Assembly: GCA_021825785.1 (NCBI GenBank)
Contig: JAKAGP010000001.1
Coordinates: 1-20,846 of the forward strand
DNA length: 20,846 bases
DNA from: Nitrospirota bacterium
GTDB taxonomy: Bacteria; Nitrospirota; Thermodesulfovibrionia; Thermodesulfovibrionales; JdFR-88
Direction of reading: 5' to 3'
Below are positions 6,522-14,533 of the stretch, piece by piece (position 1 is the first letter of the stretch; each line of letters opens with the position of its first letter). The translations under genes and the position numbers were made by a program. The notes beneath the pieces are model-generated. The model did no database searches and was not told the origin of the DNA. It saw nothing but the letters and a program-made list of their open reading frames with translations.

Positions 6522-6625
6522 AACACCCTCCCCTAATCCCCTCCCTTCAGGCAGGGGGTTTCACTAAAGACCGGCCTTTAGTGAAACCCTTCCCCTGAAA
6601 AGGGGGAGGGTTGGGAGGGGGTGTT
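6522..6625. repeat. Large imperfect palindrome, dispersed repeat copy 1
   Basis: The 104-bp unit fills most of the murA-uvrC gap. Outer arms are AACACCCTCCCC and GGGAGGGGGTGTT, middle arms are C-rich and G-rich, and the core is a perfect 11-bp inverted repeat TTTCACTAAAG (6559-6569) / CTTTAGTGAAA (6576-6586) around a 6-nt loop. In RNA of either strand it would form a long stem-loop. There is no T-tract after it, so it is unlikely to be a simple terminator. Related sequence is at 4001-4031 and 18380-18446. Confidence 0.8.
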
Positions 6626-6647
6626 TATCTGGGGGGTGTTTATCCTC

Positions 6648-7904
6648 TTACTTTATCCGCTCGGCCCGGGCCCCGAGCGCGAGCAGTTTTTTCTCCATCT
6701 GCTCATAGCCCCTGTCCAGGTGGTAAATCCTGTGCACGACGCTTTCGCTCTCTGCCGCGAGCGCGGCCAGAACCAGGGAGGCGGAGGCGCGCAAATCGGT
6801 GGCCATGACCTCGGCCCCCTTCAGCGCGGGGACCCCTTTCACTGTCGCCAGGCCGCCCTGGAGGTCTATGTCCGCCCCCATACGCTTAAGCTCCGGCACA
6901 TGCATGAAACGGTTTTCGAATACGGTCTCGTTTATCGTGCTGGTGCCGCCGGCGATGCACATTAAGGCCATGAACTGGGCCTGCACGTCGGTGGGGAACC
7001 CCGGATATGGCATGGTGGTGATGTTTACGGAGCGCGGCCTGCCGTTGCCTTTCACCCTGAGCCCGGCGGGTGTTTTCTTCACCTCCGCCCCGGTCTCCCG
7101 GAGTTTTATGGAGACCGCGTCGAGGTGCTCCGGGCGGCTGTTTTTGATGAGTATGTCCCCTCCGGTCACGGCCGCGGCGACCGCGAAGGTAGCGGTCTCT
7201 ATCCTGTCCGGAATGGCTTCATGGTCGAAGGGTTTCAGCTCGTCCACGCCCTCTATCTCTATGAGACTGCCGCCTGCGCCCTCTATCTTCGCGCCCATCG
7301 CCTGGAGGGTTTCCGCGAGGTCGACTATCTCCGGCTCGCGGGCGGCGTTTTCAAGAACGGTCACCCCCTTTGCGAGCGCGGCGGCCATCATCAGGTTTTC
7401 GGTGCCGGTCACGGTGGGCAGATCGAAATAGAGCGAAGCGCCTTTAAGCCTCCTGGCCTTCGCGATGACATAGCCGCCTTCAAGCTCTATCTTCGCGCCC
7501 ATCTTTTCAAGCCCCATCAGGTGAAGGTTTATGGGCCTCGCCCCTATGGCGCAGCCGCCGGGAAGCGACACCTTCGCCCTGCCGTACCTCGCGGTCAGCG
7601 GCCCGAGGACGAGGACCGAGGCGCGCATGGTCTTTACAAGCTCGTAGGCGGCCACGGGGTTTTTAAGCTCCGATGCGTCTATTTCCGCCAGGGAATCATC
7701 AGGGGAGAAGTTGAAGCGAGCTCCCATCTGCTCAAGGAGCGCCCCCATCGTGAGCACGTCCCTCAGCGCGGGCAGGCCCCGCAGGACGCTCCTGCCCCCG
7801 GCCAGTATCGCGGCGGCCATTATGGGAAGGCTCGCGTTCTTCGAGCCGCTTATCGACACAGTCCCCTTCAGCGGCACGCCGCCCCTTATGAGCAATTTCT
7901 CCAT
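6648..7904 (-). CDS. murA: UDP-N-acetylglucosamine 1-carboxyvinyltransferase
   Basis: The 418-residue enzyme transfers enolpyruvate from PEP to UDP-GlcNAc, the first committed step of peptidoglycan synthesis in the cytoplasm. The N-terminal [16 protein letters not shown] carries the conserved Lys22-Asn23 pair. The active-site loop reads [15 protein letters not shown] with Cys118, so the fosfomycin-sensitive Cys form is present rather than the Asp variant. [13 protein letters not shown] (Arg94) and the [15 protein letters not shown] segment with the catalytic Asp are intact. The ATG at 7904 follows AGG with short spacing. It lies 73 nt after the FmdB-type gene and probably shares its promoter; uvrC follows across the palindromic repeat. 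Confidence 0.97.
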   Translation of the reverse strand: MEKLLIRGGVPLKGTVSISGSKNASLPIMAAAILAGGRSVLRGLPALRDVLTMGALLEQMGARFNFSPDDSLAEIDASELKNPVAAYELVKTMRASVLVLGPLTARYGRAKVSLPGGCAIGARPINLHLMGLEKMGAKIELEGGYVIAKARRLKGASLYFDLPTVTGTENLMMAAALAKGVTVLENAAREPEIVDLAETLQAMGAKIEGAGGSLIEIEGVDELKPFDHEAIPDRIETATFAVAAAVTGGDILIKNSRPEHLDAVSIKLRETGAEVKKTPAGLRVKGNGRPRSVNITTMPYPGFPTDVQAQFMALMCIAGGTSTINETVFENRFMHVPELKRMGADIDLQGGLATVKGVPALKGAEVMATDLRASASLVLAALAAESESVVHRIYHLDRGYEQMEKKLLALGARAERIK

Positions 7905-7977
7905 GTTTACCTAGAATAACAGAAAAAGACGGGCGCCATAAAGCACGGAGAAATTGCCGGAAGGGGCGGGTCTTGCC

Positions 7978-8145
7978 TTATGACTTTTTGCTCGTCACCG
8001 CGAAGAAATCCGTGATCTTCCTCTCGACGTGATCGCTTCCGCAATAATCACATTTTATCTTCGGCTTGGATTCATATTCTTTTACCGGCATAAAAACGGT
8101 AAAATCCTTTCCGCAATCCTTGCAGGTATATTCGTATGCGGGCAT
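7978..8145 (-). CDS. FmdB-type zinc ribbon protein
   Basis: This 55-residue protein begins MPAYEYTCKDCGKDF and has CxxC pairs at Cys8/Cys11 and Cys32/Cys35 forming a zinc ribbon, the pattern of FmdB-family putative regulatory proteins. The molecular role of the family is not established; it was named from a methanol/amide gene cluster. The start at 8145 is set by GGAGG with a 6-nt spacer; the frame extends to 8169 but adds an Arg-rich tail upstream of that site. Its own promoter lies at 8215-8188, and murA follows. Confidence 0.88.
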   Translation of the reverse strand: MPAYEYTCKDCGKDFTVFMPVKEYESKPKIKCDYCGSDHVERKITDFFAVTSKKS

Positions 8146-8187
8146 ACAGCGCCTCCTTTTCGGCCTCAAAACCTTCTCCTAATTGAA

Positions 8188-8215
8188 ATTGTACCGTATG
8201 CCACCTTTTTGGCAA
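8188..8215 (-). promoter_or_regulatory. Promoter for the FmdB-type gene and murA
   Basis: Minus-strand TTGCCA (8215-8210) and TACAAT (8193-8188) are 16 nt apart, predicting a start near 8181 and a leader of about 35 nt. It sits only 18 nt past the stop of the export operon, where no clear terminator is visible. Confidence 0.55.
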
Positions 8216-8232
8216 TTAGGCAGGCTGCCCTC

Positions 8233-9393
8233 TCATGCGCACTGCCGGCGGAAGCGCCATACTGCGAAAACCGATACCGATCCGCCGATGGCCGCCATGT
8301 CAAGCACCGGCTGCCAGAGGATGCCTGGGCCCGCGCCCTTAAGAAATATTCCGTAGCTGGCATCGATGTAATGGCGAAGAGGAGAAAAAAGAGTCAGCAC
8401 CTGGAGCCAATGGGGCATGGCGTCAACCGGCGTCCAAAGGCCGGAGACCATGATGATCGGGGCCACCAGCAGCAGGCTCTGCAGCCCCGCCTGGGCCATG
8501 TTCCCGGCGATTGTGGAGATGAAAAGCCCAAGTCCGGAGCAGGCCAGGATATATATGGCTGTAACAATGAAAAAAAGGGCGAGACTGCCTCTTACCGGCA
8601 GATGGAAAAATGGCTTCAGGACGGCAAAGACACAGATGGTTGTCCAGCCCAGAACCGCCGCGGTCACCGCCGCCACCTTCGAAAACATGACCTGAAAGGG
8701 GGAAAGCGGGGAGACAAGGAGCTGTTCCACCGTGCCCCTCTCCTTTTCCTTTACCATGGCCATCGCCGGAAGGACTATTGAGAATATCGTCACCGCCTCA
8801 AGCAGTTCGGCAATGGACATGAACCAGCCTTCATTCAGGTTGGGGTTGTACAAAACGCGCTCCTCGCTGGTGATTGCGGGCAGCGCCCCGGGGCCTTCCG
8901 GCGGGGAAACCCCGCCCCTGCCGGATTCCGGAATAAAACCCCCCGTTATCACCCTCCCGTAATTATAAGCCTGCAGGGCCTGAAGGGGGTAAGTGGCATC
9001 AAGCCGCATCTGGATGCGGGCGGGCCTGCCCGCAAGGACCGATTCCTCGAATTTCGGGGGGATGTCCAGCACCATCATCACTTTTCCACTGTCCAGAAGG
9101 CCCAGGCCTTTATGGCCCTCCCGGGCCCTTACGAGCCGGAAATACGGCTGCCTGAAGCGGCTTGCCAGCTCGCGGGACAAGCTGCTTCCGTCCTCGTCCC
9201 TTACAGCGGCCGCCGCATGGTAAAGCTGCATGTTCACGCTTCTGCCCAGAAGGAAGACATTGAATGTAAACATGTACAGCATGGAAAAGAGGATGACCCG
9301 GTCGCGGAAAATCTGGAGCAGCTCCTTCATTATCAAGGCCCGCATCCGGCCAAGCCAGAGCGCGGCCCGCCGCCGGGAAGGACCGTTCCTCAT
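8233..9393 (-). CDS. ABC-2 type exporter permease (YbhR-like)
   Basis: This is a 386-residue inner-membrane permease of the ABC2_membrane_3 type. A first transmembrane helix at about 33-51 (VILFSMLYMFTFNVFLL) is followed by a periplasmic domain of about 160 residues, then a cluster of five helices from about 205 to 375 (AVTIFSIVLPAMAMV, VTAAVLGWTTICVFAVL, ALFFIVTAIYILACSGLGL, LLLVAPIIMVSGLW). The KEKERGTVEQLLVSPLS loop that contacts the ATPase is well conserved. The ATG overlaps the stop of the preceding permease as ATGA; an internal ATG at 9345 is an alternative start. With its partner it should form the membrane pore of a drug or small-molecule exporter; substrate unknown. Confidence 0.9.
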   Translation of the reverse strand: MRNGPSRRRAALWLGRMRALIMKELLQIFRDRVILFSMLYMFTFNVFLLGRSVNMQLYHAAAAVRDEDGSSLSRELASRFRQPYFRLVRAREGHKGLGLLDSGKVMMVLDIPPKFEESVLAGRPARIQMRLDATYPLQALQAYNYGRVITGGFIPESGRGGVSPPEGPGALPAITSEERVLYNPNLNEGWFMSIAELLEAVTIFSIVLPAMAMVKEKERGTVEQLLVSPLSPFQVMFSKVAAVTAAVLGWTTICVFAVLKPFFHLPVRGSLALFFIVTAIYILACSGLGLFISTIAGNMAQAGLQSLLLVAPIIMVSGLWTPVDAMPHWLQVLTLFSPLRHYIDASYGIFLKGAGPGILWQPVLDMAAIGGSVSVFAVWRFRRQCA

Positions 9394-10541
9394 GCCGCGC
9401 GCCTCTTCCTGAAAAGAAAATATCCCGCCGCCATAAGCGCCGAGGCATAAACGAGCAGGGCCGCCAGCCGGCCCCAGAGCACGCCCACCCCCGCCCCTTT
9501 AAGGAAGATGCCAATCACAATGTCCGTATAATACATCGCGGGAATCAGGTGCGCCTGGATTCTGCCTGCCGCGTCCAGTGAGGCAACGGGCATGAGAAGG
9601 CCGGAATAGACGGAAACGGGCACAAAGGTGAGGATAAGGCAAAAGACAATCGCGGAAACCTGGGTGCTTGCCAGAAGCGATACGACAAGGCCGATTCCCG
9701 CGGTGCAGGCCGCGAAGACGAAAGAACATGCGATAAAGAAAAAAAGCCCCCCTATGAAAGGCGCTCCGAAAGGCCCGACCGCAACCGCCCAGAGGACCAT
9801 GGCGTTCACAAAGGATATGGCTATGTAAGGGCTGAATTTTCCAAGCAGAAACTCTCCCCGGCTCACGGTCGAGGAGTATATGTTATAGATGGCCCCGCTT
9901 TCCTTCTCCCGGACGATGCCGACAGCCGTAAGAAGAGGCGGCGATACCATCAGGACAACCATGATAAGCCTGGGTATCAGCGACCAGTCGCTCACGCTCT
10001 GATCAAAGAGGTATCTGACCTCCAGGCGGACGGGCTGCAACTGCCGCCGGGCCATGGAAAGCGAAACCCCGCGCGTCCGCGAGACATTCTCAGCCATCCT
10101 CTGCAGGCTTGCCGCGCCGTTGATGGCCAGGACAAATCCCTTTATGGTCTGCGCGCGGGATGGGAACGTGCCGTCTATGAGGGCCTGCACGCGCGCCGGC
10201 AGCCCCGCGGCAAGGTCTCTCTGAAAGTTGGCGGGTATTATTATGGCGACCCCGACCTTTCCCCCCGCAAGCAGGGGTCCGAGCTGCCGCTCGCCCTGCG
10301 CATAGCCCTTGAAGTCAAAATACCGGGAGCTTATGAACCTGTATGCATAATCGCGGCTGCAGGCGGTGCCGTCGTAATCAACCACGGCCAGCGGGATGTT
10401 TCTGACGTCAAAGGAAAAACCGAACCTGAAAATCAGCATGAGCATGAGGGGGACGATAAAGGCCAGCGAGAAGAAAAGCCTGTCCCTGGTTATCTCCAGC
10501 CATTCCTTTGAGGCCATGGCCGCTATCCTGCTGATTTCCAT
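9390..10541 (-). CDS. ABC-2 type exporter permease (YbhS-like)
   Basis: This 383-residue paralog of the next gene has a first helix at about 25-42 (LFFSLAFIVPLMLMLIF), a large periplasmic domain, and a C-terminal helix bundle. The KEKESGAIYNIYSSTVSRGEF coupling loop matches the KEKERGT loop of its partner. It begins at an ATG that shares its A with the TGA stop of the ATPase gene (TGATG at 10543-10539), so translation is coupled. The frame stays open to 10718, but that stretch is an out-of-frame reading of the ATPase. Two different permeases suggest a heterodimeric transporter. Confidence 0.9.
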   Translation of the reverse strand: MEISRIAAMASKEWLEITRDRLFFSLAFIVPLMLMLIFRFGFSFDVRNIPLAVVDYDGTACSRDYAYRFISSRYFDFKGYAQGERQLGPLLAGGKVGVAIIIPANFQRDLAAGLPARVQALIDGTFPSRAQTIKGFVLAINGAASLQRMAENVSRTRGVSLSMARRQLQPVRLEVRYLFDQSVSDWSLIPRLIMVVLMVSPPLLTAVGIVREKESGAIYNIYSSTVSRGEFLLGKFSPYIAISFVNAMVLWAVAVGPFGAPFIGGLFFFIACSFVFAACTAGIGLVVSLLASTQVSAIVFCLILTFVPVSVYSGLLMPVASLDAAGRIQAHLIPAMYYTDIVIGIFLKGAGVGVLWGRLAALLVYASALMAAGYFLFRKRRAA

Positions 10542-12490
10542 CAGGCGGCTTTTTCGCGCCCTTCCATGGCAAGGACGTGGTATACGAAGACATCCTCCGT
10601 GTCCGGAGGCCTGACGGAATAGCCCAGTATCTTCAGCCCGGGGGGCAGAAGGGCCCGGCGGCTGCGCGACAACGCCAGTTCCGGGTCTCTGGAAAGGATA
10701 TGGATCCGCCTGCCCCACAGGGCCGCGCCCGTCAAACCCGCGCCCTTTATTAGCTCCAGGGCCCTGAAGGGGTCCTCGACTTCAAGCTCAAGCACCGGCC
10801 CCGCCTTCTCCTGGACGGCAAGCCTGAGGTCCCGGGGCGGGGCGTCCGCTATGATCCTGCCCGCGTGCATCAGGGCGAGCCGGCCGCAGTGTCCGGCTTC
10901 AAGCATGTAGTGGGTGGTTACCAGTATCGCCACACCCTCCCTGTTTGCCAGAGTAAAAAGAATGTCCCAGAAATGACGCCTCCCCACGGGGTCCACCCCG
11001 GAGGTGGGCTCGTCGAGAAAGAGTATTGCCGGGCTGTGAACAAGAGAGCATCCAAGGGCAAGGCGCTGGCGCATCCCCACGGGCATCCGGCCCGCCAGCG
11101 AGGATTCATAGCCGCGAAGCCCCGCCATCTGCAGGATCCATTCGGCCCTCGACCTTGCCCGCCTGGCCGAAAGGCCGTATATGCCGGCATAGAGGCGGAT
11201 ATTCTCGGCCACGGTCAGGTCATTGTAAAGGGAGAAAAACTGGGACATATAGCCGATGTTTTCCCTTATCTCGCGTCCTGCGCGGCGCATGTCGGCCCCC
11301 GCCACCCAACCCATGCCTGATGTGGGCGGCATTATGCCCGTTAGCATCTTGATCACGGTCGTCTTGCCGGCGCCGTTTGCCCCCAGAAGCCCGAAAATCT
11401 CGCCCTGTCTTACCTGAAAGCTTACATTGTCCACGGCCCTGAAAGAGCCGAAATCACGAACAAGATTGCGGGCCTCGATGGCGATTCCGGAGGATATCGC
11501 CCTCCTGGCCGCTTGTTCCCCCCGCGGCACGGGCGGCATCGCCGGGCCCTCTGTCTGCAAAAAACCCTTTTCCTGCATGATGGCGATAAAGACGTCCTCC
11601 AGCTCCGGTTCCGAGCATCTGATATCCTTTACATCCAGGCCGGAAAGCGCTCCCGAGACCCTGGCCGCCGCCTCATCCGGGGAGGCCCCTTTTGCGAAGA
11701 CCCTCACCTCCCGCCCGAAGACGGCCGCTTGCCTGAAGACCGCCTTCAGACGGCCCGCGGCGCGCTCCGGATCATCGCATCTCAGCGACACGATGCTGCC
11801 CGGCACTGTCTTTAAAACGTCCGAGGGTTCGCCGCCTGCGATTATGCGCCCCTCGTAAAGCATCGACATCCTGTAAAACCTGGATGCCTCATCCATGTAT
11901 GACGTTGAAATCAGGGCCGTCCGCCCGCCCTGGAGGAGTTCCGCGAGGATGGCCCAGAAATCCCGCCTCGATACGGGGTCGACACCCGTTGTCGGCTCAT
12001 CCAGTATTAAAAGCTCCGGCTCATGTATGAGAGTGCAGGCAAGTCCCAGTTTCTGCCTCATCCCCCCCGAGAGGTGCCTTACCCTGCGCTGGCGGAAGCG
12101 CTCAAGCCTTGTTATGGCAAGCAGCCTCTCTTTCCTTTCGGCCAGGGCCGCACGGGAAACCAGCATAAGGCGGGCAAAGAAATCGATGTTTTCCTCTACG
12201 GACAGTTCGGGGTAGAGGTTAAGCCCAAGCCCCTGAGGCATGAAACCGATCCTGGGTTTAATGCGTTCGGCGGCGCGCTCCGAGCAGACAATCCCGCCAA
12301 AAACCCTTATCTGCCCCCCATTGTACGAAAGGACGCCGGCCGCCGCCTTCAGCAGGCTGCTTTTGCCGGCTCCGTCAGGGCCTATAAGCCCGTAGATCTC
12401 GCCCGGCATAACATCGAAGCTTACCCCCCGCACGGCGCGAACGGATTTATAGTCCTTTGTGAATTCCCTTACGCTTATGACCGGGTCCAT
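10541..12490 (-). CDS. Tandem-fused ABC transporter ATPase (YbhF-like)
   Basis: This 649-residue protein holds two complete nucleotide-binding domains. The first has Walker A GPDGAGKSS (about 37-45), signature LSGGMRQK and Walker B LLILDEPTTGVDP. The second, after a linker near 330-345, has Walker A GANGAGKTT, a divergent signature RMPVGMRQR, and Walker B ILFLDEPTSGVDP. Replacement of LSGG in the second half also occurs in YbhF-like proteins, as I recall, so one of the two ATP sites may be atypical. The start at 12490 is five bases after the HlyD stop, with GAAGGG upstream; in-frame ATGs at 12517 and 12535 would overlap that gene. It drives the two permeases encoded next. Confidence 0.93.
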   Translation of the reverse strand: MDPVISVREFTKDYKSVRAVRGVSFDVMPGEIYGLIGPDGAGKSSLLKAAAGVLSYNGGQIRVFGGIVCSERAAERIKPRIGFMPQGLGLNLYPELSVEENIDFFARLMLVSRAALAERKERLLAITRLERFRQRRVRHLSGGMRQKLGLACTLIHEPELLILDEPTTGVDPVSRRDFWAILAELLQGGRTALISTSYMDEASRFYRMSMLYEGRIIAGGEPSDVLKTVPGSIVSLRCDDPERAAGRLKAVFRQAAVFGREVRVFAKGASPDEAAARVSGALSGLDVKDIRCSEPELEDVFIAIMQEKGFLQTEGPAMPPVPRGEQAARRAISSGIAIEARNLVRDFGSFRAVDNVSFQVRQGEIFGLLGANGAGKTTVIKMLTGIMPPTSGMGWVAGADMRRAGREIRENIGYMSQFFSLYNDLTVAENIRLYAGIYGLSARRARSRAEWILQMAGLRGYESSLAGRMPVGMRQRLALGCSLVHSPAILFLDEPTSGVDPVGRRHFWDILFTLANREGVAILVTTHYMLEAGHCGRLALMHAGRIIADAPPRDLRLAVQEKAGPVLELEVEDPFRALELIKGAGLTGAALWGRRIHILSRDPELALSRSRRALLPPGLKILGYSVRPPDTEDVFVYHVLAMEGREKAA

Positions 12491-12495
12491 GCCCT

Positions 12496-13605
12496 TCACC
12501 ACCGGGGATTTTCCCATGGCGTGCCGGCTTTCCACTTTATAAGGGCATCCGCGGGCATCCCGGGCGTCAGGATGTGTCCGGGGTTCGAGACGAGAAACAG
12601 CTTTACGGCGTAGACGAGATTCACCCTTTCATCCCTGGTCTGGACCTCCTTCGGGGTGAATTCCGCCGTCGAAGAGATGTACCGGACCACGGCGTCAAAG
12701 TGCCTGCCGGGATAGGCATCCACAAATATGCGCGCCGGCAGCCCGAGGCGCACTTTGCCTATTAATCTTTCCGGCACATAGGCCTTCAGGTAAAGGCGGT
12801 CCATATCCACGATCTCAAGAAGAGGAGAGCCCTCCGCGACGACCTCGCCTTCGTCGGCGATGCGGGTGGTTACAACTCCGGGGGAGGGCGCAACGATGGT
12901 CAAATCCGAACAGACACTGCGTGCCCCAACAAGGGCGGCTGCCGCCTTGCCGCATTCAGCCTTCAGCGCGCGGAGCCCGTCTTGCCTGGCATTTATCTCC
13001 TGCCGGCCGAGTCTTGCCCGGTCAAGCTCCTTCTCGGATTGCACCAGCGCCGACCGGGAGGAGGCCATCTCGCTTTTTGCCTCTTCCAGGGCAAGCCTTG
13101 CCTGCTCACCCCTCCTCCTGCTTGCCGCGCCCTCCAGGACCATCTCGTTGAACCTTTTGGCGTCTCTTGCCGCCTGGGCCTCGGTTGCGCCGGCCATCGC
13201 CACCTGGGCCTCTGCATGGGCCACCCCCGCCCCGGCGGCCTTGATGGTGAGAGGGACTTCCTCTTTCAGGACCCCCAGGGAGGCGGATTCGGACCTGACT
13301 TTGTCCTCGCAGGCGGAAACGGCTTCATAAGCCTGCTCTGCTTTTGCCCTGGCCTGATCGTCATCAAGCTCCGCTAGTTTTTGGCCCGCAACAACATTGG
13401 CGCCCTCGCGGACAAGAAGCCTTTTAATCCTGCCGGGGAACTTGCTCGCCACCGCAACAAGGTCCCCCTCGATGCGCCCATTGGTCAGGACAAGCCCGTC
13501 CGGAAGCGGCGGCTTCCGTATCCACCGGATATAGGAGTAATATCCTGAAACGGCGAAGACGACCGCAAACAAGGCTATGAGAACTTTTTTACCCGATTGA
13601 AACAA
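12496..13605 (-). CDS. HlyD-family membrane fusion protein (YbhG-like)
   Basis: This 369-residue periplasmic adaptor has an N-terminal membrane anchor at about 8-24 (VLIALFAVVFAVSGYYS), a lipoyl/barrel-sandwich half (GDLVAVASKFPGRIKRLLVREG), a long Ala/Glu-rich helical hairpin (about 65-210), the second lipoyl half (IVAPSPGVVTTRIADEGEVV), and a beta-barrel end. It would link the ABC pump to an outer-membrane channel, which is not encoded here. No ATG or GTG suits the start. TTG at 13605 is chosen because it places the anchor at the N-terminus and lies downstream of the predicted promoter; its ribosome binding site is weak. The frame stays open to 13776 but upstream codons are not protein-like. 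First gene of the four-gene operon. Confidence 0.85.
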   Translation of the reverse strand: MFQSGKKVLIALFAVVFAVSGYYSYIRWIRKPPLPDGLVLTNGRIEGDLVAVASKFPGRIKRLLVREGANVVAGQKLAELDDDQARAKAEQAYEAVSACEDKVRSESASLGVLKEEVPLTIKAAGAGVAHAEAQVAMAGATEAQAARDAKRFNEMVLEGAASRRRGEQARLALEEAKSEMASSRSALVQSEKELDRARLGRQEINARQDGLRALKAECGKAAAALVGARSVCSDLTIVAPSPGVVTTRIADEGEVVAEGSPLLEIVDMDRLYLKAYVPERLIGKVRLGLPARIFVDAYPGRHFDAVVRYISSTAEFTPKEVQTRDERVNLVYAVKLFLVSNPGHILTPGMPADALIKWKAGTPWENPRW

Positions 13606-13661
13606 GACAGAATCCGCAGGTTCAGGTCTGCCGGGCGGCCCCCATGAAAAGTGAAAGGTCC

Positions 13662-13703
13662 ATACTGCGAAGTAGTATTGCACTCGGGCCGCCGCCCTGT
13701 CAA
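13662..13703 (-). promoter_or_regulatory. Promoter with overlapping 17-bp palindromic operator candidate
   Basis: Minus-strand TTGACA (13703-13698) and AATACT (13679-13674), 18 nt apart, predict a start near 13667. ATACTGCGAAGTAGTAT (13662-13678) is an imperfect inverted repeat with 5-bp arms ATACT/AGTAT lying across the -10 and start. That is where a TetR- or MarR-type repressor would bind, as is common for efflux operons. No regulator gene is present in the window. Confidence 0.5.
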
Positions 13704-13775
13704 GAACATCCGGACGGCTTGGACATTGCCGCCCTTTTATCAAAAAAGTCCGCTTCGGGCGGCCCGCCGCTCCCA

Positions 13776-13804
13776 TTGACAGGGGAAAGCCGATTTGTTA
13801 TCGT
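13776..13804 (+). promoter_or_regulatory. Promoter for the PAP2-like gene
   Basis: TTGACA (13776-13781) and TATCGT (13799-13804) are 17 nt apart, predicting a start near 13811, 17 nt before the ATG. It diverges from the export-operon promoter about 70 bp away. Confidence 0.55.
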
Positions 13805-13827
13805 AGGGCACTTGAGAGAGCTTGTGA

Positions 13828-14472
13828 ATGAGCGGTATCGCCCGGAATTACAGATTGTTCTGGTCTTACAAGCCCCTGTGCTGGAATGCGTTTTTCAGCA
13901 TCTTGTTTCTGATCTTCAGCCTGTTTATCAATTATCTGGCCAACATTTACGCAACTGTCCACGCCAGCAATTCCGTGACCGATCTTTTTCTCAGCAACCT
14001 GCCCGTGATAAACGTGTACCTCGTATTTTATCAGGGTTTTATCCTGCTTTCGGCGTTCATAGCCTTTCTCCTGGTGCGGGAGCCGGCCAAGATATCATTC
14101 GTGGTCAAAAGTATCTCCATTTTCATTTTGATCAGGGCCTTTTTCCTCACCCTCACCCATATAGGCGCGCCGCGCCTCCCCTATCATCCTGACCAGGACG
14201 GATTGCTCTCCGATTTCACTTCCGGAGAGGACATGTTTTTCTCGATGCATACGGGATTGCCTTTTCTCATGGCCTTGATGTTCTGGGAAAACAGGCGTTT
14301 AAAATATCTCTTTATTGCGGCCGCCTTTGTCTTCGGGGCGGGCGTCCTGGTGGGGCATCTGCATTATTCCATAGATGTCTTCGCGGCTCCCTTCATGGCT
14401 TATTCGATATTCTGCCTCGTGCAGAGGTTTTTCCCCGCGGACTACAGGATATTCACGGGCCGGGAGGCATAG
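13828..14472 (+). CDS. PAP2 / sphingomyelin synthase-like membrane protein
   Basis: This 214-residue protein has six likely transmembrane helices (about 20-40, 60-82, 91-111, 138-152, 159-178, 183-200). Between the fourth and fifth, DMFFSMHTGLP resembles the SGHT motif, and GHLHYSIDVFAAP resembles the HYTIDV motif of sphingomyelin synthases and the PAP2_C family. The presumed catalytic His141, His179 and Asp183 are all present. Such enzymes act on lipid phosphates or exchange phospho-headgroups at the membrane face; the substrate here cannot be read from sequence. GAGAG precedes the ATG. It is followed after 61 nt by a lipoprotein gene on the same strand. Confidence 0.78.
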   Translation: MSGIARNYRLFWSYKPLCWNAFFSILFLIFSLFINYLANIYATVHASNSVTDLFLSNLPVINVYLVFYQGFILLSAFIAFLLVREPAKISFVVKSISIFILIRAFFLTLTHIGAPRLPYHPDQDGLLSDFTSGEDMFFSMHTGLPFLMALMFWENRRLKYLFIAAAFVFGAGVLVGHLHYSIDVFAAPFMAYSIFCLVQRFFPADYRIFTGREA

Positions 14473-14533
14473 CTTGAAGAAAGAGCCGCGTGATCATAAT
14501 GGCCGCATCAACTTCGAAGGAGGATTTTTCGAA

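Noticed and set aside
10542..10718. N-terminal extension of the first permease
   Set aside because: The sequence there is the end of the ATPase gene in another frame; the coupled TGATG start fits.
13606..13776. N-terminal extension of the HlyD-like protein to 13776
   Set aside because: It spans the predicted promoter and operator, and the residues do not resemble an adaptor N-terminus.
14375..14533. N-terminal extension of the lipoprotein upstream of 14534
   Set aside because: It would overlap the PAP2-like gene out of frame and bury the lipoprotein signal peptide; GGAGG precedes 14534.
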